A DNA stretch of 64,000 nucleotides from [Pseudomonas] carboxydohydrogena (GTDB lineage: Bacteria > Pseudomonadota > Alphaproteobacteria > Rhizobiales > Xanthobacteraceae): assembly GCF_029030725.1 (NCBI RefSeq), contig NZ_CP113162.1, forward strand, positions 248,001 through 312,000, read 5' to 3'. The notes beneath the pieces are model-generated. The model made no database searches, had not been told where the DNA came from, and worked only from the letters and a program-made list of their open reading frames with translations. This document shows, in pieces, positions 54,987-64,000 of this stretch. Made by a program: the position numbers and the translations under genes. Position 1 is the first letter of the stretch. Each line of letters begins with the position of its first letter.

Positions 54987-56039
54987 ATGTCCGACCCCAT
55001 CAATGCGAACCGCCGCAACTTTCTCCAGATCGCCTCGACCGGCGCCGCCGCGCTGACCGCCGCGGGATTTGGATTGCTCCACCCCGCCCATGCGCAAGGT
55101 GCAGGCACAGCGAGCGCCGCCGCCTCATCGAGCAATGCGGACGCGCTCGCTCCGATCCGCCAGATCAAGGCCGGTGTTCTCGACATCGGCTATTTTGAGG
55201 CCGGTCCTGCGAACGGTCCCGTGGTGCTTTTGCTGCACGGCTGGCCCTACGACATTCACAGCTTCATCGACGTGTTGCCAATACTCGTCGCGAAGGGTTA
55301 CCGCGTCATCGCTCCGCATGCGCGCGGTTACGGCACCACGCAATTCCTCTCCGCCGATACGATGCGTAACGGCCAGCCGGCCGCGCTCGCGGTGGATACC
55401 ATTGCGCTGATGGACGCGCTCAAGATCGAGCGGGCGCTGGTCGCGGGTTACGATTGGGGCGGACGCACGGCGGGCATTCTCGCCGCGCTCTGGCCGGAAC
55501 GCGTCAAGGCGCTGGTCGCCGTGTCGGGTTATCTCATCGGTAGCCGCGCGGCGAATGCAAAGCCGCTGCCGCCGAAGGCCGAACTCGCTTGGTGGTACCA
55601 GTTCTATTTCTCAACGGAGCGCGGCGCTCTCGGCTATAAGCAATACACTCATGAATTCGCGAAACTGATCTGGCAGTTGGCGTCGCCCCAATGGCGATTC
55701 GACGATGCGACTTTCGCGCGCAGCGCGAAGTCGCTCGACAATCCCGATCATGTGGCGATCTCGATCCATAATTATCGCTGGCGGCTGGGCCTTGCCGAGG
55801 GCGAGGCGAAATACGACAGCATCGAGAGCCGCCTCGAACAATTGCCAAGCATCGCGGTGCCGACCATCACGATGGAAGGCGACGCCAACGGCGCGCCGCA
55901 TCCTTCGCCGGACTCCTATGCGAAACGATTCACCGGCAAGTATGCACACCGGCTGGTCACCGGCGGCATCGGCCACAATCTGCCGCAGGAAGCGCCGCAG
56001 GCGTTCGCACAGGCGGTGATCGACGCCGACAAGTTCTGA
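54987..56039 (+). CDS. Tat-exported alpha/beta hydrolase (epoxide-hydrolase-like)
   Basis: A 350-residue protein with a twin-arginine signal (NRRNFLQIASTGAAALTAAGFGLL, cut near AHA). The hydrolase core has the oxyanion motif LLHGWPYDIHSF, the nucleophile elbow VAGYDWGGRTAGI with Asp in the haloalkane dehalogenase/epoxide hydrolase manner, and the final His in GGIGHNLPQEAPQAF. The cap domain is rich in Trp/Tyr. Substrate unknown. It follows ohr on the same strand and could be part of the peroxide response. Confidence 0.85.
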   Translation: MSDPINANRRNFLQIASTGAAALTAAGFGLLHPAHAQGAGTASAAASSSNADALAPIRQIKAGVLDIGYFEAGPANGPVVLLLHGWPYDIHSFIDVLPILVAKGYRVIAPHARGYGTTQFLSADTMRNGQPAALAVDTIALMDALKIERALVAGYDWGGRTAGILAALWPERVKALVAVSGYLIGSRAANAKPLPPKAELAWWYQFYFSTERGALGYKQYTHEFAKLIWQLASPQWRFDDATFARSAKSLDNPDHVAISIHNYRWRLGLAEGEAKYDSIESRLEQLPSIAVPTITMEGDANGAPHPSPDSYAKRFTGKYAHRLVTGGIGHNLPQEAPQAFAQAVIDADKF

Positions 56040-56062
56040 TGTGAGACAATCAGCCTGAAAAG

Positions 56063-56095
56063 AAAAGGCCCGCCGGATTGAGCGGCGGGCCTTTT
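56063..56095. terminator. Two-way terminator between hydrolase and sdhB
   Basis: AAAAGGCCCGCC pairs with GGCGGGCCTTTT as a perfect 12-bp stem. The A-run in front and T-run behind make it work on both strands, for the hydrolase gene on plus and sdhB on minus. Confidence 0.93.
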
Positions 56096-56121
56096 GATTG
56101 GAAGCGGTGGGTTGCGAAAGA

Positions 56122-56904
56122 TTACACCTGCCGCTCGACCATCTTGGCCTTGAGGTCGGCGATGGCCTTCGCGGGATTCAATCCCTTCGGGCAGGCCTTG
56201 GTGCAGTTCATGATGGTGTGGCAGCGATAGAGCCGGAACGGGTCTTCCAGATTGTCGAGCCGCGCGCCGGTGGCCTCATCGCGGCTGTCGTTGACCCAGC
56301 GGTCGGCTTGCAGCAGCGCGGCGGGACCGAGATAGCGGTCGCTGTTCCACCAGTAGCTCGGGCAGGAGGTCGAGCAGCAGGCGCAGAGGATGCACTCGTA
56401 AAGTCCATCGAGCTTGCTGCGCTCCTGGATCGATTGCCGCCATTCCTTCTGTGGCGTCGCGGTGGTGGTGTGCAGCCACGGCTCGATCGACGCATATTGC
56501 GCGTAGAAATTGGTGAGGTCGGGAACGAGATCCTTGACGACAGGCTGGTGAGGCAGTGGGCGGATGGTGATCGGTCCGCTCTCGACCTCGCTCGCCGCGC
56601 GGGTGCAGGCCAGCGTGTTCTGCCCGTCGATGTTCATCGCGCAGGAGCCGCAGACGCCCTCGCGGCAGGAGCGGCGGAAGGTCAGCGTCGGGTCGATGTG
56701 GTTCTTGATCCATATCAGGCCGTCGAGGATCATCGGGCCGCAATCGGCGGTGTTGACGTAATAGGTGTCCATCCGCGGGTTCTGGCCGTCGTCCGGCGAC
56801 CAGCGGTAGATGTGATATTCGCGCGTTTCGCCAGCACCCTCCGGCTTCGGCCATGTCTTTCCGCCTGTGACGGTGGAGTTTTTTGGCAGCGCGAATTCAA
56901 CCAT
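56122..56904 (-). CDS. sdhB: Succinate dehydrogenase iron-sulfur subunit
   Basis: Passes electrons from the SdhA flavin to ubiquinone. The 260-residue protein has the [2Fe-2S] set [15 protein letters not shown], with Cys in CTRAAS-type context after it, the [4Fe-4S] motif [15 protein letters not shown] and the [3Fe-4S] motif [17 protein letters not shown]. It is the last gene of sdhCDAB and is followed by a terminator. Confidence 0.98.
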   Translation of the reverse strand: MVEFALPKNSTVTGGKTWPKPEGAGETREYHIYRWSPDDGQNPRMDTYYVNTADCGPMILDGLIWIKNHIDPTLTFRRSCREGVCGSCAMNIDGQNTLACTRAASEVESGPITIRPLPHQPVVKDLVPDLTNFYAQYASIEPWLHTTTATPQKEWRQSIQERSKLDGLYECILCACCSTSCPSYWWNSDRYLGPAALLQADRWVNDSRDEATGARLDNLEDPFRLYRCHTIMNCTKACPKGLNPAKAIADLKAKMVERQV

Positions 56905-56951
56905 GACGTAAAGCCTTTGTCTTTGTCATTCCCTGCGGAGCGGGCAATCGC

Positions 56952-58763
56952 TCAATACACGCGCGCCTTCGGCGGAATGTACTGAATGTCGTTGGTCATC
57001 GTGTAGCTGTGCACCGGGCGGTAATCGATCGTGGTGTTGGCCTTGGGATCGATCCACGCCAGCGTGTGCTTCATCCAGTTCTTGTCGTCGCGCTCGGAGA
57101 AATCCTCGCGCGCATGCGCGCCGCGGCTCTCGGTGCGGTTGACGGCGGAATCCATCGTCACCACCGCCTGCACGATGAGATTGTCGAGTTCGAGCGTTTC
57201 GATCAGGTCGGTGTTCCAGATCAGCGAGCGGTCGGTGACGCCGATGTCGCTGATGCCGCCGTGAACCTTGTGGATCAGGTCCTTGCCTTCGGCGAGCACG
57301 TCGCCGGTGCGGAACACGGCGCAGTTGTTCTGCATCACGCGCTGCATCGAGTCGCGCAGCTTCGCGGTCGGCGTGCCGCCGGAGGCGTTGCGGAAATGGT
57401 CGAGGCGGGCGAGCGCCTTGTCGGCAGAATCGGCGGGCAGCTCCGGCTGCTTGCCGTCCGGCGTCAGCTTCTCGGCGCAGCGCAACGCCGCCGCGCGGCC
57501 GAACACCACGAGATCGATCAGCGAGTTCGAGCCGAGACGGTTGGCGCCGTGCACCGACACGCAAGCGGCTTCGCCGACCGCCATCAGGCCCTGCACCACC
57601 GCGTCGTCGTCGCCCGGCTTCTTCACGACAACCTCGCCGTGGAAATTGGTCGGGATGCCGCCCATGTTGTAGTGCACGGTCGGCAGCACCGGGATCGGCT
57701 CGCGGGTGACATCGACGCCGGCGAAAATCTTCGCCGATTCCGAAATGCCCGGCAGCCGCTGATGCAGCACGGCGGGATCGAGATGGTCGAGATGAAGGAA
57801 GATGTGGTCCTTCTTCTTGCCGACGCCGCGTCCCTCGCGAATTTCGATCGTCATCGCGCGCGAGACGACGTCGCGCGAGGCGAGATCCTTCGCGGATGGC
57901 GCATAGCGCTCCATGAAGCGCTCGCCCTCGGCGTTGACGAGATAGCCGCCTTCGCCGCGCGCGCCTTCGGTGATGAGACAGCCCGCCGGGAAAATGCCGG
58001 TCGGATGGAATTGCACGAATTCCATGTCCTGCAATGGCAGGCCCGCGCGCAGCGCCATGCCGCCGCCGTCGCCGGTGCAGGTATGCGCCGAGGTGCAGGA
58101 CTGGTAGGCGCGGCCGTAGCCGCCGGTGGCGAGAATCGTGGTTTGCGCGCGAAAGCGATGCAGCGTGCCGTCGTCGAGCTTGAGCGCGACCACGCCGCGG
58201 CAGACGCCCTGATCGTCCATGATGAGATCGATGGCGAAAAACTCGATGAAGAATTCCGCCGAATGGCGCACCGCCTGACCGTACATCGTGTGGAGCATGG
58301 CGTGGCCGGTGCGGTCGGCGGCGGCGCAGGTGCGCTGCGCCTGGCCCTTGCCGAAATCGCGGGTCATGCCGCCGAATGGACGCTGGAAGATCTTGCCGTC
58401 TTCTGTGCGCGAGAACGGCACGCCCCAATGTTCAAGCTCATAGACGGCGGCGGGCGCGTTGCGCACCATGTATTCGATGGAGTCCTGATCGCCGAGCCAG
58501 TCCGATCCCTTCACGGTATCGTACATGTGCCAGCGCCAGTCGTCGGGATGCATGTTGCCGAGCGAGGCGGAGATGCCGCCTTGCGCGGCGACGGTGTGCG
58601 AGCGGGTCGGAAAGACTTTCGTGACGCAGGCGGTGCGAAGACCCGCTTCCGAACAGCCGACCACGGCGCGCAATCCCGCGCCTCCGGCGCCCACCACCAC
58701 CACGTCGTAGGTGTGATCCTCGATCGGGTAGGCCGGGCCCGCGGCCTTGCCGTTTGCTGTCAT
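56952..58763 (-). CDS. sdhA: Succinate dehydrogenase flavoprotein subunit
   Basis: Oxidises succinate to fumarate. The 603-residue protein has the FAD motif [17 protein letters not shown] and the covalent FAD site [13 protein letters not shown] (His). It also shows [30 protein letters not shown] and the catalytic [21 protein letters not shown]. SdhAF4, needed for its maturation, is at 8.5 kb. sdhB follows after 47 bases. Confidence 0.98.
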   Translation of the reverse strand: MTANGKAAGPAYPIEDHTYDVVVVGAGGAGLRAVVGCSEAGLRTACVTKVFPTRSHTVAAQGGISASLGNMHPDDWRWHMYDTVKGSDWLGDQDSIEYMVRNAPAAVYELEHWGVPFSRTEDGKIFQRPFGGMTRDFGKGQAQRTCAAADRTGHAMLHTMYGQAVRHSAEFFIEFFAIDLIMDDQGVCRGVVALKLDDGTLHRFRAQTTILATGGYGRAYQSCTSAHTCTGDGGGMALRAGLPLQDMEFVQFHPTGIFPAGCLITEGARGEGGYLVNAEGERFMERYAPSAKDLASRDVVSRAMTIEIREGRGVGKKKDHIFLHLDHLDPAVLHQRLPGISESAKIFAGVDVTREPIPVLPTVHYNMGGIPTNFHGEVVVKKPGDDDAVVQGLMAVGEAACVSVHGANRLGSNSLIDLVVFGRAAALRCAEKLTPDGKQPELPADSADKALARLDHFRNASGGTPTAKLRDSMQRVMQNNCAVFRTGDVLAEGKDLIHKVHGGISDIGVTDRSLIWNTDLIETLELDNLIVQAVVTMDSAVNRTESRGAHAREDFSERDDKNWMKHTLAWIDPKANTTIDYRPVHSYTMTNDIQYIPPKARVY

Positions 58764-58766
58764 GAT

Positions 58767-59174
58767 TTAACTCCCGAACGAGAGCTTGAGGATCGCGAAG
58801 ATCGACGCAAGCCCGACGGCGAACGAAAAGAAATTGTTGGCGATGATGGCGAGCAGCTTGAGCGCTTCGCCGTGCACGTAATCCTCGATCACGACCTGCA
58901 CGCCGATCTTCATGTGCAGGCAGCCCGCGACGATGAAGAGCGCGAGCAGGATCGCGACGATCGGCGATCCGAGAAGCTGCGCGGCGGCGGCCTGATCGCG
59001 CCCGGTCAGCATCAGCACAACGACCGCGACGGGGATTATCAGGAGCGCCATCGCGAGCGCCGTGACGCGCTGGCGGAAGAAATCGGAAGTGCCAGCATGG
59101 GCGGCGCCGAGACGGCGCACATTGGCGAGCGGGGTGCGCATCGAGGCGGATTTGCCGGTGTCACGCGCGCTCAT
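58767..59174 (-). CDS. sdhD: Succinate dehydrogenase membrane anchor subunit
   Basis: A 135-residue anchor with three helices (LAMALLIIPVAVVVLMLTG; IVAILLALFIVAGCLHMKIG; LLAIIANNFFSFAVGLASIFAIL). The His in CLHMKIGVQVVIEDYVHG is a likely heme ligand. The ATG overlaps the sdhC stop. Stop and sdhA start are three bases apart, so the operon is tight. Confidence 0.94.
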   Translation of the reverse strand: MSARDTGKSASMRTPLANVRRLGAAHAGTSDFFRQRVTALAMALLIIPVAVVVLMLTGRDQAAAAQLLGSPIVAILLALFIVAGCLHMKIGVQVVIEDYVHGEALKLLAIIANNFFSFAVGLASIFAILKLSFGS

Positions 59175-59566
59175 CGGCCGGCTCCGATCATGTAGAAGGC
59201 GGTCCACAGCGCGGCGGTGGCGACGATCCCGGCGACGAGCGCGATTTGCGTCAGCCGCTCGCGGGCTTCCGGGCCGAAACCATGCCCGGTGTCCCAGGCG
59301 AAGTAGCGCAATCCGCTGAAGGCGTGATGCAAGAGCGACCAGGTGAAGCCGATTTCGATCAGACGGCCGATCCAGCTCGTCGTGAAACTCTGGAGGCAGG
59401 CATAGGCGGCGGGGCCGGACGCGGTGGCGATCAGCCACCAGGCCAGCAACAGCGTGCCGGCATAAAGGGCGAGTCCGGTGACGCGGTGGATGATCGACAT
59501 GATCATCGTCAACGTCCACCGATAGGTCATGAAGGGTGAGAGCGGACGTCCTGTCTGTGCGGCCAT
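59171..59566 (-). CDS. sdhC: Succinate dehydrogenase cytochrome b556 subunit
   Basis: A 131-residue heme-binding anchor that forms the quinone site with SdhB and SdhD. It has the family opening RPLSPFMTYRWTLTMIMSIIHRVTGLAL (SxxHRxTG), and HHAFSGLRYFAWDTG with the heme-ligand His. Three helices are present. It starts the sdhCDAB operon. Confidence 0.95.
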   Translation of the reverse strand: MAAQTGRPLSPFMTYRWTLTMIMSIIHRVTGLALYAGTLLLAWWLIATASGPAAYACLQSFTTSWIGRLIEIGFTWSLLHHAFSGLRYFAWDTGHGFGPEARERLTQIALVAGIVATAALWTAFYMIGAGR

Positions 59567-59851
59567 CGGTGACTTTTCGAGAAAATGCGGCGAAGGTTTT
59601 CTTCGCGCCCGAGGGTTAGAGAATTTCTATTTACGGACAGGAAGGAATGAGCGCAATGCGAAACTATGATAATTGAGAATATTGATTCATTATTTAGTTG
59701 TGACGATTAGCTATGTATTTTGTATGCCAGTGCAAACACGCGCTTTATGAAAATGATCAATAATTCATTCTTTGATCTTCCGACGCCTCTGGAGAAGCCT
59801 CGATTTGCTCACGGGTCGGTTTTCGGCTAAAGTGCGACAAATTAACGCATT
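59567..59851. other. AT-rich intergenic region upstream of sdhC
   Basis: About 285 bases between divergent sdhC and the small membrane protein gene. The part from 59630 to 59780 is far richer in A and T than anything else in the window (for example TTCATTATTTAGTTGTGACG). It must hold the sdh promoter and perhaps binding sites for nucleoid proteins. No ORF above 40 codons, FNR box or repeat was identified. Confidence 0.6.
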
Positions 59852-60091
59852 ATGTTCTTGATGGCGCTTCCCGAAATCCCGCCCCAGCAGCCCGCCCGCC
59901 GGCCCGATCCGGATTTCAAAAAGACCCCGTTCATGGGCATCTTTGGCTTCTCCGCGATCGGATTGTTGCTGTGCCTCATCCTGACGAGGATGCCGATCTC
60001 CCGCACCTACATGCCGCTGGAAATTTGCCTGCTCTGTGCCGCCGGTCCGCTGGCGGCATGGCTCGGCTTTTCGCTCGGCGGTGGCGAGTAG
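59852..60091 (+). CDS. Small membrane protein of unknown function
   Basis: A 79-residue protein with a Pro-rich N-terminus (EIPPQQPARRPDPDFKKTPF) and two helices (MGIFGFSAIGLLLCLIL and LEICLLCAAGPLAAWLGFSL). No named family is recognised. The N-terminus with repeated Pro should be cytoplasmic. An ATG three codons downstream is also possible. It is divergent from sdhCDAB. Confidence 0.7.
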   Translation: MFLMALPEIPPQQPARRPDPDFKKTPFMGIFGFSAIGLLLCLILTRMPISRTYMPLEICLLCAAGPLAAWLGFSLGGGE

Positions 60092-60116
60092 CGCTTCCCG
60101 GTGTGCAGACCTTCAG

Positions 60117-60150
60117 GTTCCGCAGACCGGGCATGCCTCATCTGCGGAAC
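60117..60150. terminator. Hairpin between small membrane protein gene and matB
   Basis: GTTCCGCAGA and TCTGCGGAAC form a perfect 10-bp stem over a 14-base loop in the gap where the two genes converge. No T-run follows, so termination is probable only by place. Confidence 0.45.
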
Positions 60151-60172
60151 TCGCGGCTGATGCGCCGCCCGG

Positions 60173-61702
60173 CTATTTCGCGCCTGCGTAGAGATTTCCG
60201 TAGGTGTCGCGCAGGATGTTCTTCTGCACCTTGCCCATGGTGTTGCGCGGCAGTTCGTCGATGAACAGCACGCGCTTGGGCAATTTGAATTTCGCGAGGC
60301 GGCCGTCGAGCGCGCGCAGCACGGCGGCCTCATCCAGCGGCGTCTTCCTGTCGGGCACCACCACGGCGGTAACGCCTTCGCCGAAATCGGCATGCGGCAC
60401 GCCGATCACCGCGCTCTCGATCACGCCGGGGATGGCGTCGATCTCGCTCTCGATTTCCTTCGGGTAGACGTTGAAGCCGCCCGAGATCACGAGATCCTTG
60501 CCGCGCCCGATGATGTGCACATAGCCGCGCGGGTCGATCTTGCCGAGGTCGCCGGTGATGAAGAAGCCGTCGCGGAATTCGGCCTTGGTCTTGTCCGGCA
60601 TCCGCCAGTAGCCCTGAAACACGTTCGGGCCCTTGACCTCCAGCATGCCGATCTCGTCGCGCGGCAGTTCGCGGCCGGTTTCGGGATCGGTGACGCGCAT
60701 GGTGACGCCCGGCAGGGGAAAGCCGACCGCGCCCGGCACGCGGTCGCCGTCATACGGGTTCGAGGTGTTCATGTTGGTTTCGGTCATGCCGTAGCGCTCC
60801 AGCACGGCATGGCCGGTGCGCGCCGACCATTCGCGATGGGTTTCGGCGAGAAGCGGCGCGGAGCCGGAAATAAACAGCCGCATGTGGGACGCGGCTTCCT
60901 TCGTCAGGCGCGGATTCTGCAACAGCCGCACGTAGAAAGTCGGCACGCCCATCAGCACGGTCGCGCGCGGCATCAGGTCGATGATGCGGTCGGTGTCGAG
61001 CTTGTTGAGGAAGATCATCGTCGCGCGCGCGACCAGGCAGGTGTTGATCGCCACGAACAGGCCGTGCGTATGATAGATCGGCAGCGCGTGGATCAGCACG
61101 TCCTTGTCGGTGAAGCGCCAGTAGTCCACCAGTGTCAGCGCGTTCGATGTGAGATTGTCGTGCGACAGCATCGCGCCCTTGGAGCGGCCGGTGGTGCCGG
61201 AGGTGTAGAGGATGGCGGCGAGGTCGCTGCCATCGCGATGGACCGTCGGGAAAGATGTTGCGGACTTTGCCGCGCCCTCGCTGAGCGAACCGCGCCCTTC
61301 GCTGTCCAGCGTCTCGACGCGGGCGCCGATGGGTTTGGCGATGCCGGCGATGCCCGCCGCTTTCGCGGGGTCGCAGACGATCAGCGACGGTTCGGCATCT
61401 CCGAAAAAATATTCAAGTTCGTTGAGCGTGTAGGCGGTGTTGAGCGGCAGGAAAATCGCGCCAGCGCGCACGGTGGCGAGATAGAGCATCACCGCGGCGA
61501 CGGATTTCTCGACCTGCACGGCAACGCGGTCGCCGGGCTTCACGCCGCAAGCCTGGAGATGGCTGGCATATTGCGCCGCGCGCTCATCGAGTTCGCGATA
61601 GCTGATGGGCGCGTGGCCATCCGGTTCGATCGCCGTCTTGAGAGGGTCCTTCAACCCGTCGAACAGGCGGGCGTAGAGATTGGCGTTGGCGGATGCGGTC
61701 AT
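60173..61702 (-). CDS. matB: Malonyl-CoA synthetase
   Basis: An AMP-forming ligase that makes malonyl-CoA from malonate. The 509-residue protein from the ATG at 61702 has LAAILYTSGTTGRSKGAMLSH (P-loop), a YGMTETNMNTSNPY motif, GFFITGDLGKIDPRGYVHIIGRGKDLVISGG and the final adenylation Lys in RNTMGKVQKNIL. The MTASANANLYARLF start and these parts match the malonyl-specific group in Rhizobiales. No malonyl-CoA decarboxylase (matA) or malonate carrier is beside it; the MFS gene downstream in sequence may serve that role. Confidence 0.87.
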   Translation of the reverse strand: MTASANANLYARLFDGLKDPLKTAIEPDGHAPISYRELDERAAQYASHLQACGVKPGDRVAVQVEKSVAAVMLYLATVRAGAIFLPLNTAYTLNELEYFFGDAEPSLIVCDPAKAAGIAGIAKPIGARVETLDSEGRGSLSEGAAKSATSFPTVHRDGSDLAAILYTSGTTGRSKGAMLSHDNLTSNALTLVDYWRFTDKDVLIHALPIYHTHGLFVAINTCLVARATMIFLNKLDTDRIIDLMPRATVLMGVPTFYVRLLQNPRLTKEAASHMRLFISGSAPLLAETHREWSARTGHAVLERYGMTETNMNTSNPYDGDRVPGAVGFPLPGVTMRVTDPETGRELPRDEIGMLEVKGPNVFQGYWRMPDKTKAEFRDGFFITGDLGKIDPRGYVHIIGRGKDLVISGGFNVYPKEIESEIDAIPGVIESAVIGVPHADFGEGVTAVVVPDRKTPLDEAAVLRALDGRLAKFKLPKRVLFIDELPRNTMGKVQKNILRDTYGNLYAGAK

Positions 61703-61792
61703 GAGAGAAAGTCCAATAAACAGATGAGAATTCGGCTTTACCAAAGCCGCGCTGCACAATGCAATGCAGACCATCGCATGAAGAAGCGTGCC

Positions 61793-62989
61793 CTAGCGGG
61801 CGCCGTTGCGGCTGAAAGGCAGCGCGCGCTGGAACAGGCTCACCACCGCGCCGAGCGCCAGCGCCGCCGCCGAGACTGCGAGCGCGGACGACAGCGTTCC
61901 GGTGAGATCGGTGATCGCGCCGGTGACGAGAGGGCCGAGGATCTGCCCGATGCTGAAGATGATGGTGATGACCGCGATCACGCGCGGCCAGGCGGGCTCG
62001 GGATAATTGAATCGCGTGAAGGCGGTGGTCGCGATCGTGGTGGCGAGAAAGCCGTTGCCGAAAATCAGCGCCGACGCGGCAAAGATCCATGGCGAGGAGC
62101 CCGCGAGCGGAAGCCCCGCGCCGATCGCGGTGATCCCGATCATCAGCGCCATCGCGAAGCCGCTCTGCCCGCGCGCCATCACGCCGCGCCAGATCCATGG
62201 CGCGCTGATGCCGCCCAATCCGATCAGACACCAGAACGCGCTCTGCGCCGCAGCGCCTCCGCCATCGTCGCGGATGTAGGCGATCATGAAGGTGAGATAG
62301 GCGATGTAGCCCGCGCCGTAGAGGAAATAGCCCGCGAGATAGGGCAGGATCGGCATCACCGATGAATCCTGTCTGGCCGTTCCGACGCTGACCGGATGCA
62401 CGCGGATACGCAGCAGCGGCACCGCCATCACCGCCGAGATCGCGGCGAGCACGATCCACACGATCCACCACGAACCGCGTCCGAAGCCTTGCAGCAGGAA
62501 CGGAGAAATCGATCCCGAAATGATCAGCCCCATCGCCGGGCCGTTGTAGAACAGCCCGATCAATAACGCCGCGCGCATTGGATGCATCTGCGCGATGGAG
62601 GCGGCAAGCGCGCCGCCGCAGACCAGCGCGAACGCGCCGCCGATGCCCGAGAGTGTTCGCGCGAACCCGAACGGCACCGGCGCGCCGGAGACCGAGCTTA
62701 TCGCCAGCGAGACGAGGCACATCGCGATGCCGAGATGGATGGTTTTCAGGAGCCCGATGCGCTTGGCCATCGGAGCGGCCAGCAGCGCTCCGGCGAGATA
62801 GCCCGCGGCGTTGATCGTGTTCATCGCGCCGGCGGTGGCATAAGACCAGACCAGCGTGTCGCGCATATCCGGCAGCACCAGCGAATAGGCAAACCGGCAG
62901 ATGCCGAGGCCGATCGCGGGGCCGAGGGCTAGCGTGAGGACAGCCAGAGCCGGACGGGTTTCGGCGACCGTGGGAGCGCGCGTGGTCAT
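61793..62989 (-). CDS. MFS transporter, YbfB/YjiJ family
   Basis: A 398-residue carrier with about twelve helices. The opening [49 protein letters not shown] is the YbfB/YjiJ-family mark. It reads in the same direction as matB with 90 bases between them. A link to malonate uptake is a guess from that position only. It is divergent from leuB. Confidence 0.9.
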   Translation of the reverse strand: MTTRAPTVAETRPALAVLTLALGPAIGLGICRFAYSLVLPDMRDTLVWSYATAGAMNTINAAGYLAGALLAAPMAKRIGLLKTIHLGIAMCLVSLAISSVSGAPVPFGFARTLSGIGGAFALVCGGALAASIAQMHPMRAALLIGLFYNGPAMGLIISGSISPFLLQGFGRGSWWIVWIVLAAISAVMAVPLLRIRVHPVSVGTARQDSSVMPILPYLAGYFLYGAGYIAYLTFMIAYIRDDGGGAAAQSAFWCLIGLGGISAPWIWRGVMARGQSGFAMALMIGITAIGAGLPLAGSSPWIFAASALIFGNGFLATTIATTAFTRFNYPEPAWPRVIAVITIIFSIGQILGPLVTGAITDLTGTLSSALAVSAAALALGAVVSLFQRALPFSRNGAR

Positions 62990-63114
62990 GCAAACCGCTC
63001 AGAGAGCCCTGCAAATGCCGGTGTTTGGCCGATGCAGCTTGCAAAAGGCGCAGGGGGAATCTAGCAAGACCGCGACTTCCCATACCCGGCAACCAGCGAC
63101 AGGACAATTCTACT

Positions 63115-64000
63115 ATGGCACCGCACAAATTATTGCTTCTCCCCGGCGACGGCATCGGCCCCGAGGTGATGGGAGAGGTGAAGCGCCTGATCGACTGGCT
63201 GAACGCGCAGGGCATCGCGAGCTTCGAGACCGAGACCGGCCTCGTCGGCGGCTGCGCCTATGATGCGGACAAGGTCGCGATCACCGACGCCACTGTGGCG
63301 AAGGCGAAGGCGGCGGACGCCGTTCTGCTCGGCGCGGTCGGCGGCCCGAAATGGGACCCGGTGCCGTTCGATGTGCGCCCCGAAGCGGGCCTGCTGCGGC
63401 TGCGCAAGGATCTCGAACTGTTCGCCAATCTGCGCCCGGCGATCTGCTATCCCGCGCTCGCGGATTCATCGAGCCTCAAGCGCGAGATCGTCGAGGGCCT
63501 CGACATCATGATCGTGCGCGAACTCACCGGCGGCGTCTATTTCGGCGAGCCGAAGGAGATCACCGATCTCGGCGGCGGCAAGAAGCGCGCTGTCGATACG
63601 CAGGTCTATGAGACCTACGAGATCGAGCGCATCGCCGCTGTCGCCTTCGACCTCGCGCGCAAGCGCGGCAACAAGGTGACGTCGATGGAAAAGCGCAACG
63701 TCATGAAGAGCGGCCTGTTGTGGAACGAGGTCGTGACCCGCGTGCATGCCGAGAAGTACAAGGACGTGAAGCTCGAGCACCAGCTTGCCGATTCCGGCGG
63801 CATGCAGCTTGTGCGCAATCCCAAGCAGTTCGACGTCATCGTCACCGACAACCTGTTCGGCGACGTGCTGTCCGATATCGCGGCGATGCTGACCGGTTCG
63901 CTCGGCATGCTGCCGTCGGCCTCGCTCGGCGCGACCGACGCCAAAACCGGCAAACGCAAGGCGCTGTACGAGCCGGTGCACGGTTCGGCCCCCGACATCG
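63115..64000 (+). CDS. leuB: 3-isopropylmalate dehydrogenase (cut by window edge)
   Basis: Third enzyme of leucine synthesis; it oxidises and decarboxylates 3-isopropylmalate with NAD. About 295 codons are in the window from the ATG at 63115. It starts with [19 protein letters not shown], then [41 protein letters not shown] and the Mg-site part [30 protein letters not shown]. The end (after HGSAPDI) lies outside. Confidence 0.97.
   Translation, partial: MAPHKLLLLPGDGIGPEVMGEVKRLIDWLNAQGIASFETETGLVGGCAYDADKVAITDATVAKAKAADAVLLGAVGGPKWDPVPFDVRPEAGLLRLRKDLELFANLRPAICYPALADSSSLKREIVEGLDIMIVRELTGGVYFGEPKEITDLGGGKKRAVDTQVYETYEIERIAAVAFDLARKRGNKVTSMEKRNVMKSGLLWNEVVTRVHAEKYKDVKLEHQLADSGGMQLVRNPKQFDVIVTDNLFGDVLSDIAAMLTGSLGMLPSASLGATDAKTGKRKALYEPVHGSAPDI

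Noticed and set aside
57009-59195. A 728-codon open frame on the plus strand across sdhA and sdhD
   Set aside because: It is antisense to sdhA and sdhD, which have all catalytic motifs. The predicted protein shows no domain and is rich in Arg, Ala and His.
60392-62365. A 657-codon open frame on the plus strand across matB and the MFS gene
   Set aside because: Antisense shadow of two well-supported genes with no domain signal of its own.

Overview
The window is high-GC chromosomal DNA from an alphaproteobacterium, most likely a Nitrobacteraceae (Bradyrhizobiaceae) member near Afipia, Oligotropha, Bradyrhizobium or Rhodopseudomonas. The evidence is the backbone gene order (purH, heparinase-like, rsmB, DUF1674; acs, EVE, gpsA, tsaD / hemD, mitofilin, hemY), a long-type ArgG, an IalB-family protein, and intergenic palindromes typical of this family. 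No species can be named from the sequence alone. No rRNA, CRISPR array, prophage, transposase or integrase was seen. Two tRNA genes are present (Thr-CGT, Ala-CGC).

Layout. 1-9.4 kb: cut SDR gene (HSDL2-like), ggt, UMF1-type MFS carrier, purH, heparinase-like gene, rsmB, SdhAF4/DUF1674, membrane-anchored nuclease. 9.4-16.6 kb: an accessory-looking block. It holds an anaerobic (class III) ribonucleotide reductase operon read leftwards, nrdD - separate 59-codon glycyl-radical ORF - nrdG. Upstream are a cobalamin riboswitch and a perfect FNR/FixK box. A TonB-dependent siderophore receptor and a PepSY membrane protein follow on the other strand. This iron cassette is bounded by a decayed copy of the 3' end of an L,D-transpeptidase gene on the left and the intact gene on the right. 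17-26 kb: acs, EVE protein, gpsA, tsaD, then hemD, mitofilin (Mic60-like) and hemY-like, and tRNA-Thr. 26-34 kb: a lone methyltransferase, an AaeB/AaeX/AaeA-like efflux operon, TerB protein, SDR, a hydrolase-OsmC fusion and tRNA-Ala. 34-45 kb: YggT, DUF167, folD, ppa, GNAT, a secreted hydrolase, amine oxidase, typA, a tethered TAXI protein, pterin dehydratase, YkvA, IalB and rlmN. 45-50 kb: a tight operon of membrane protein, PAP2 phosphatase and GT39 transferase, then argG and a methyltransferase. 50-56 kb: proline-rich OmpA protein, a small proline-rich protein, MAPEG, cytochrome c, divergent ohrR/ohr with twin operators, and a Tat hydrolase. 56-64 kb: sdhCDAB, a small membrane protein, matB, a YbfB-type MFS carrier and the start of leuB.

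How the parts fit. The nrd operon appears to be set by oxygen (FNR/FixK box) and by B12 (riboswitch). This is sensible if the cell also has a B12-dependent reductase that can replace class III when cobalamin is present. SdhAF4 at 8.5 kb should mature the SdhA flavoprotein encoded at 57-58.8 kb. The TonB receptor and PepSY protein look like an outer-membrane uptake plus inner-membrane reduction pair for a ferric siderophore. The membrane protein/PAP2/GT39 operon fits dephosphorylation and glycosylation of a lipid such as lipid A. The strongest points for a second look are the split class III reductase with its dual control and the displaced L,D-transpeptidase 3' end beside the iron cassette.
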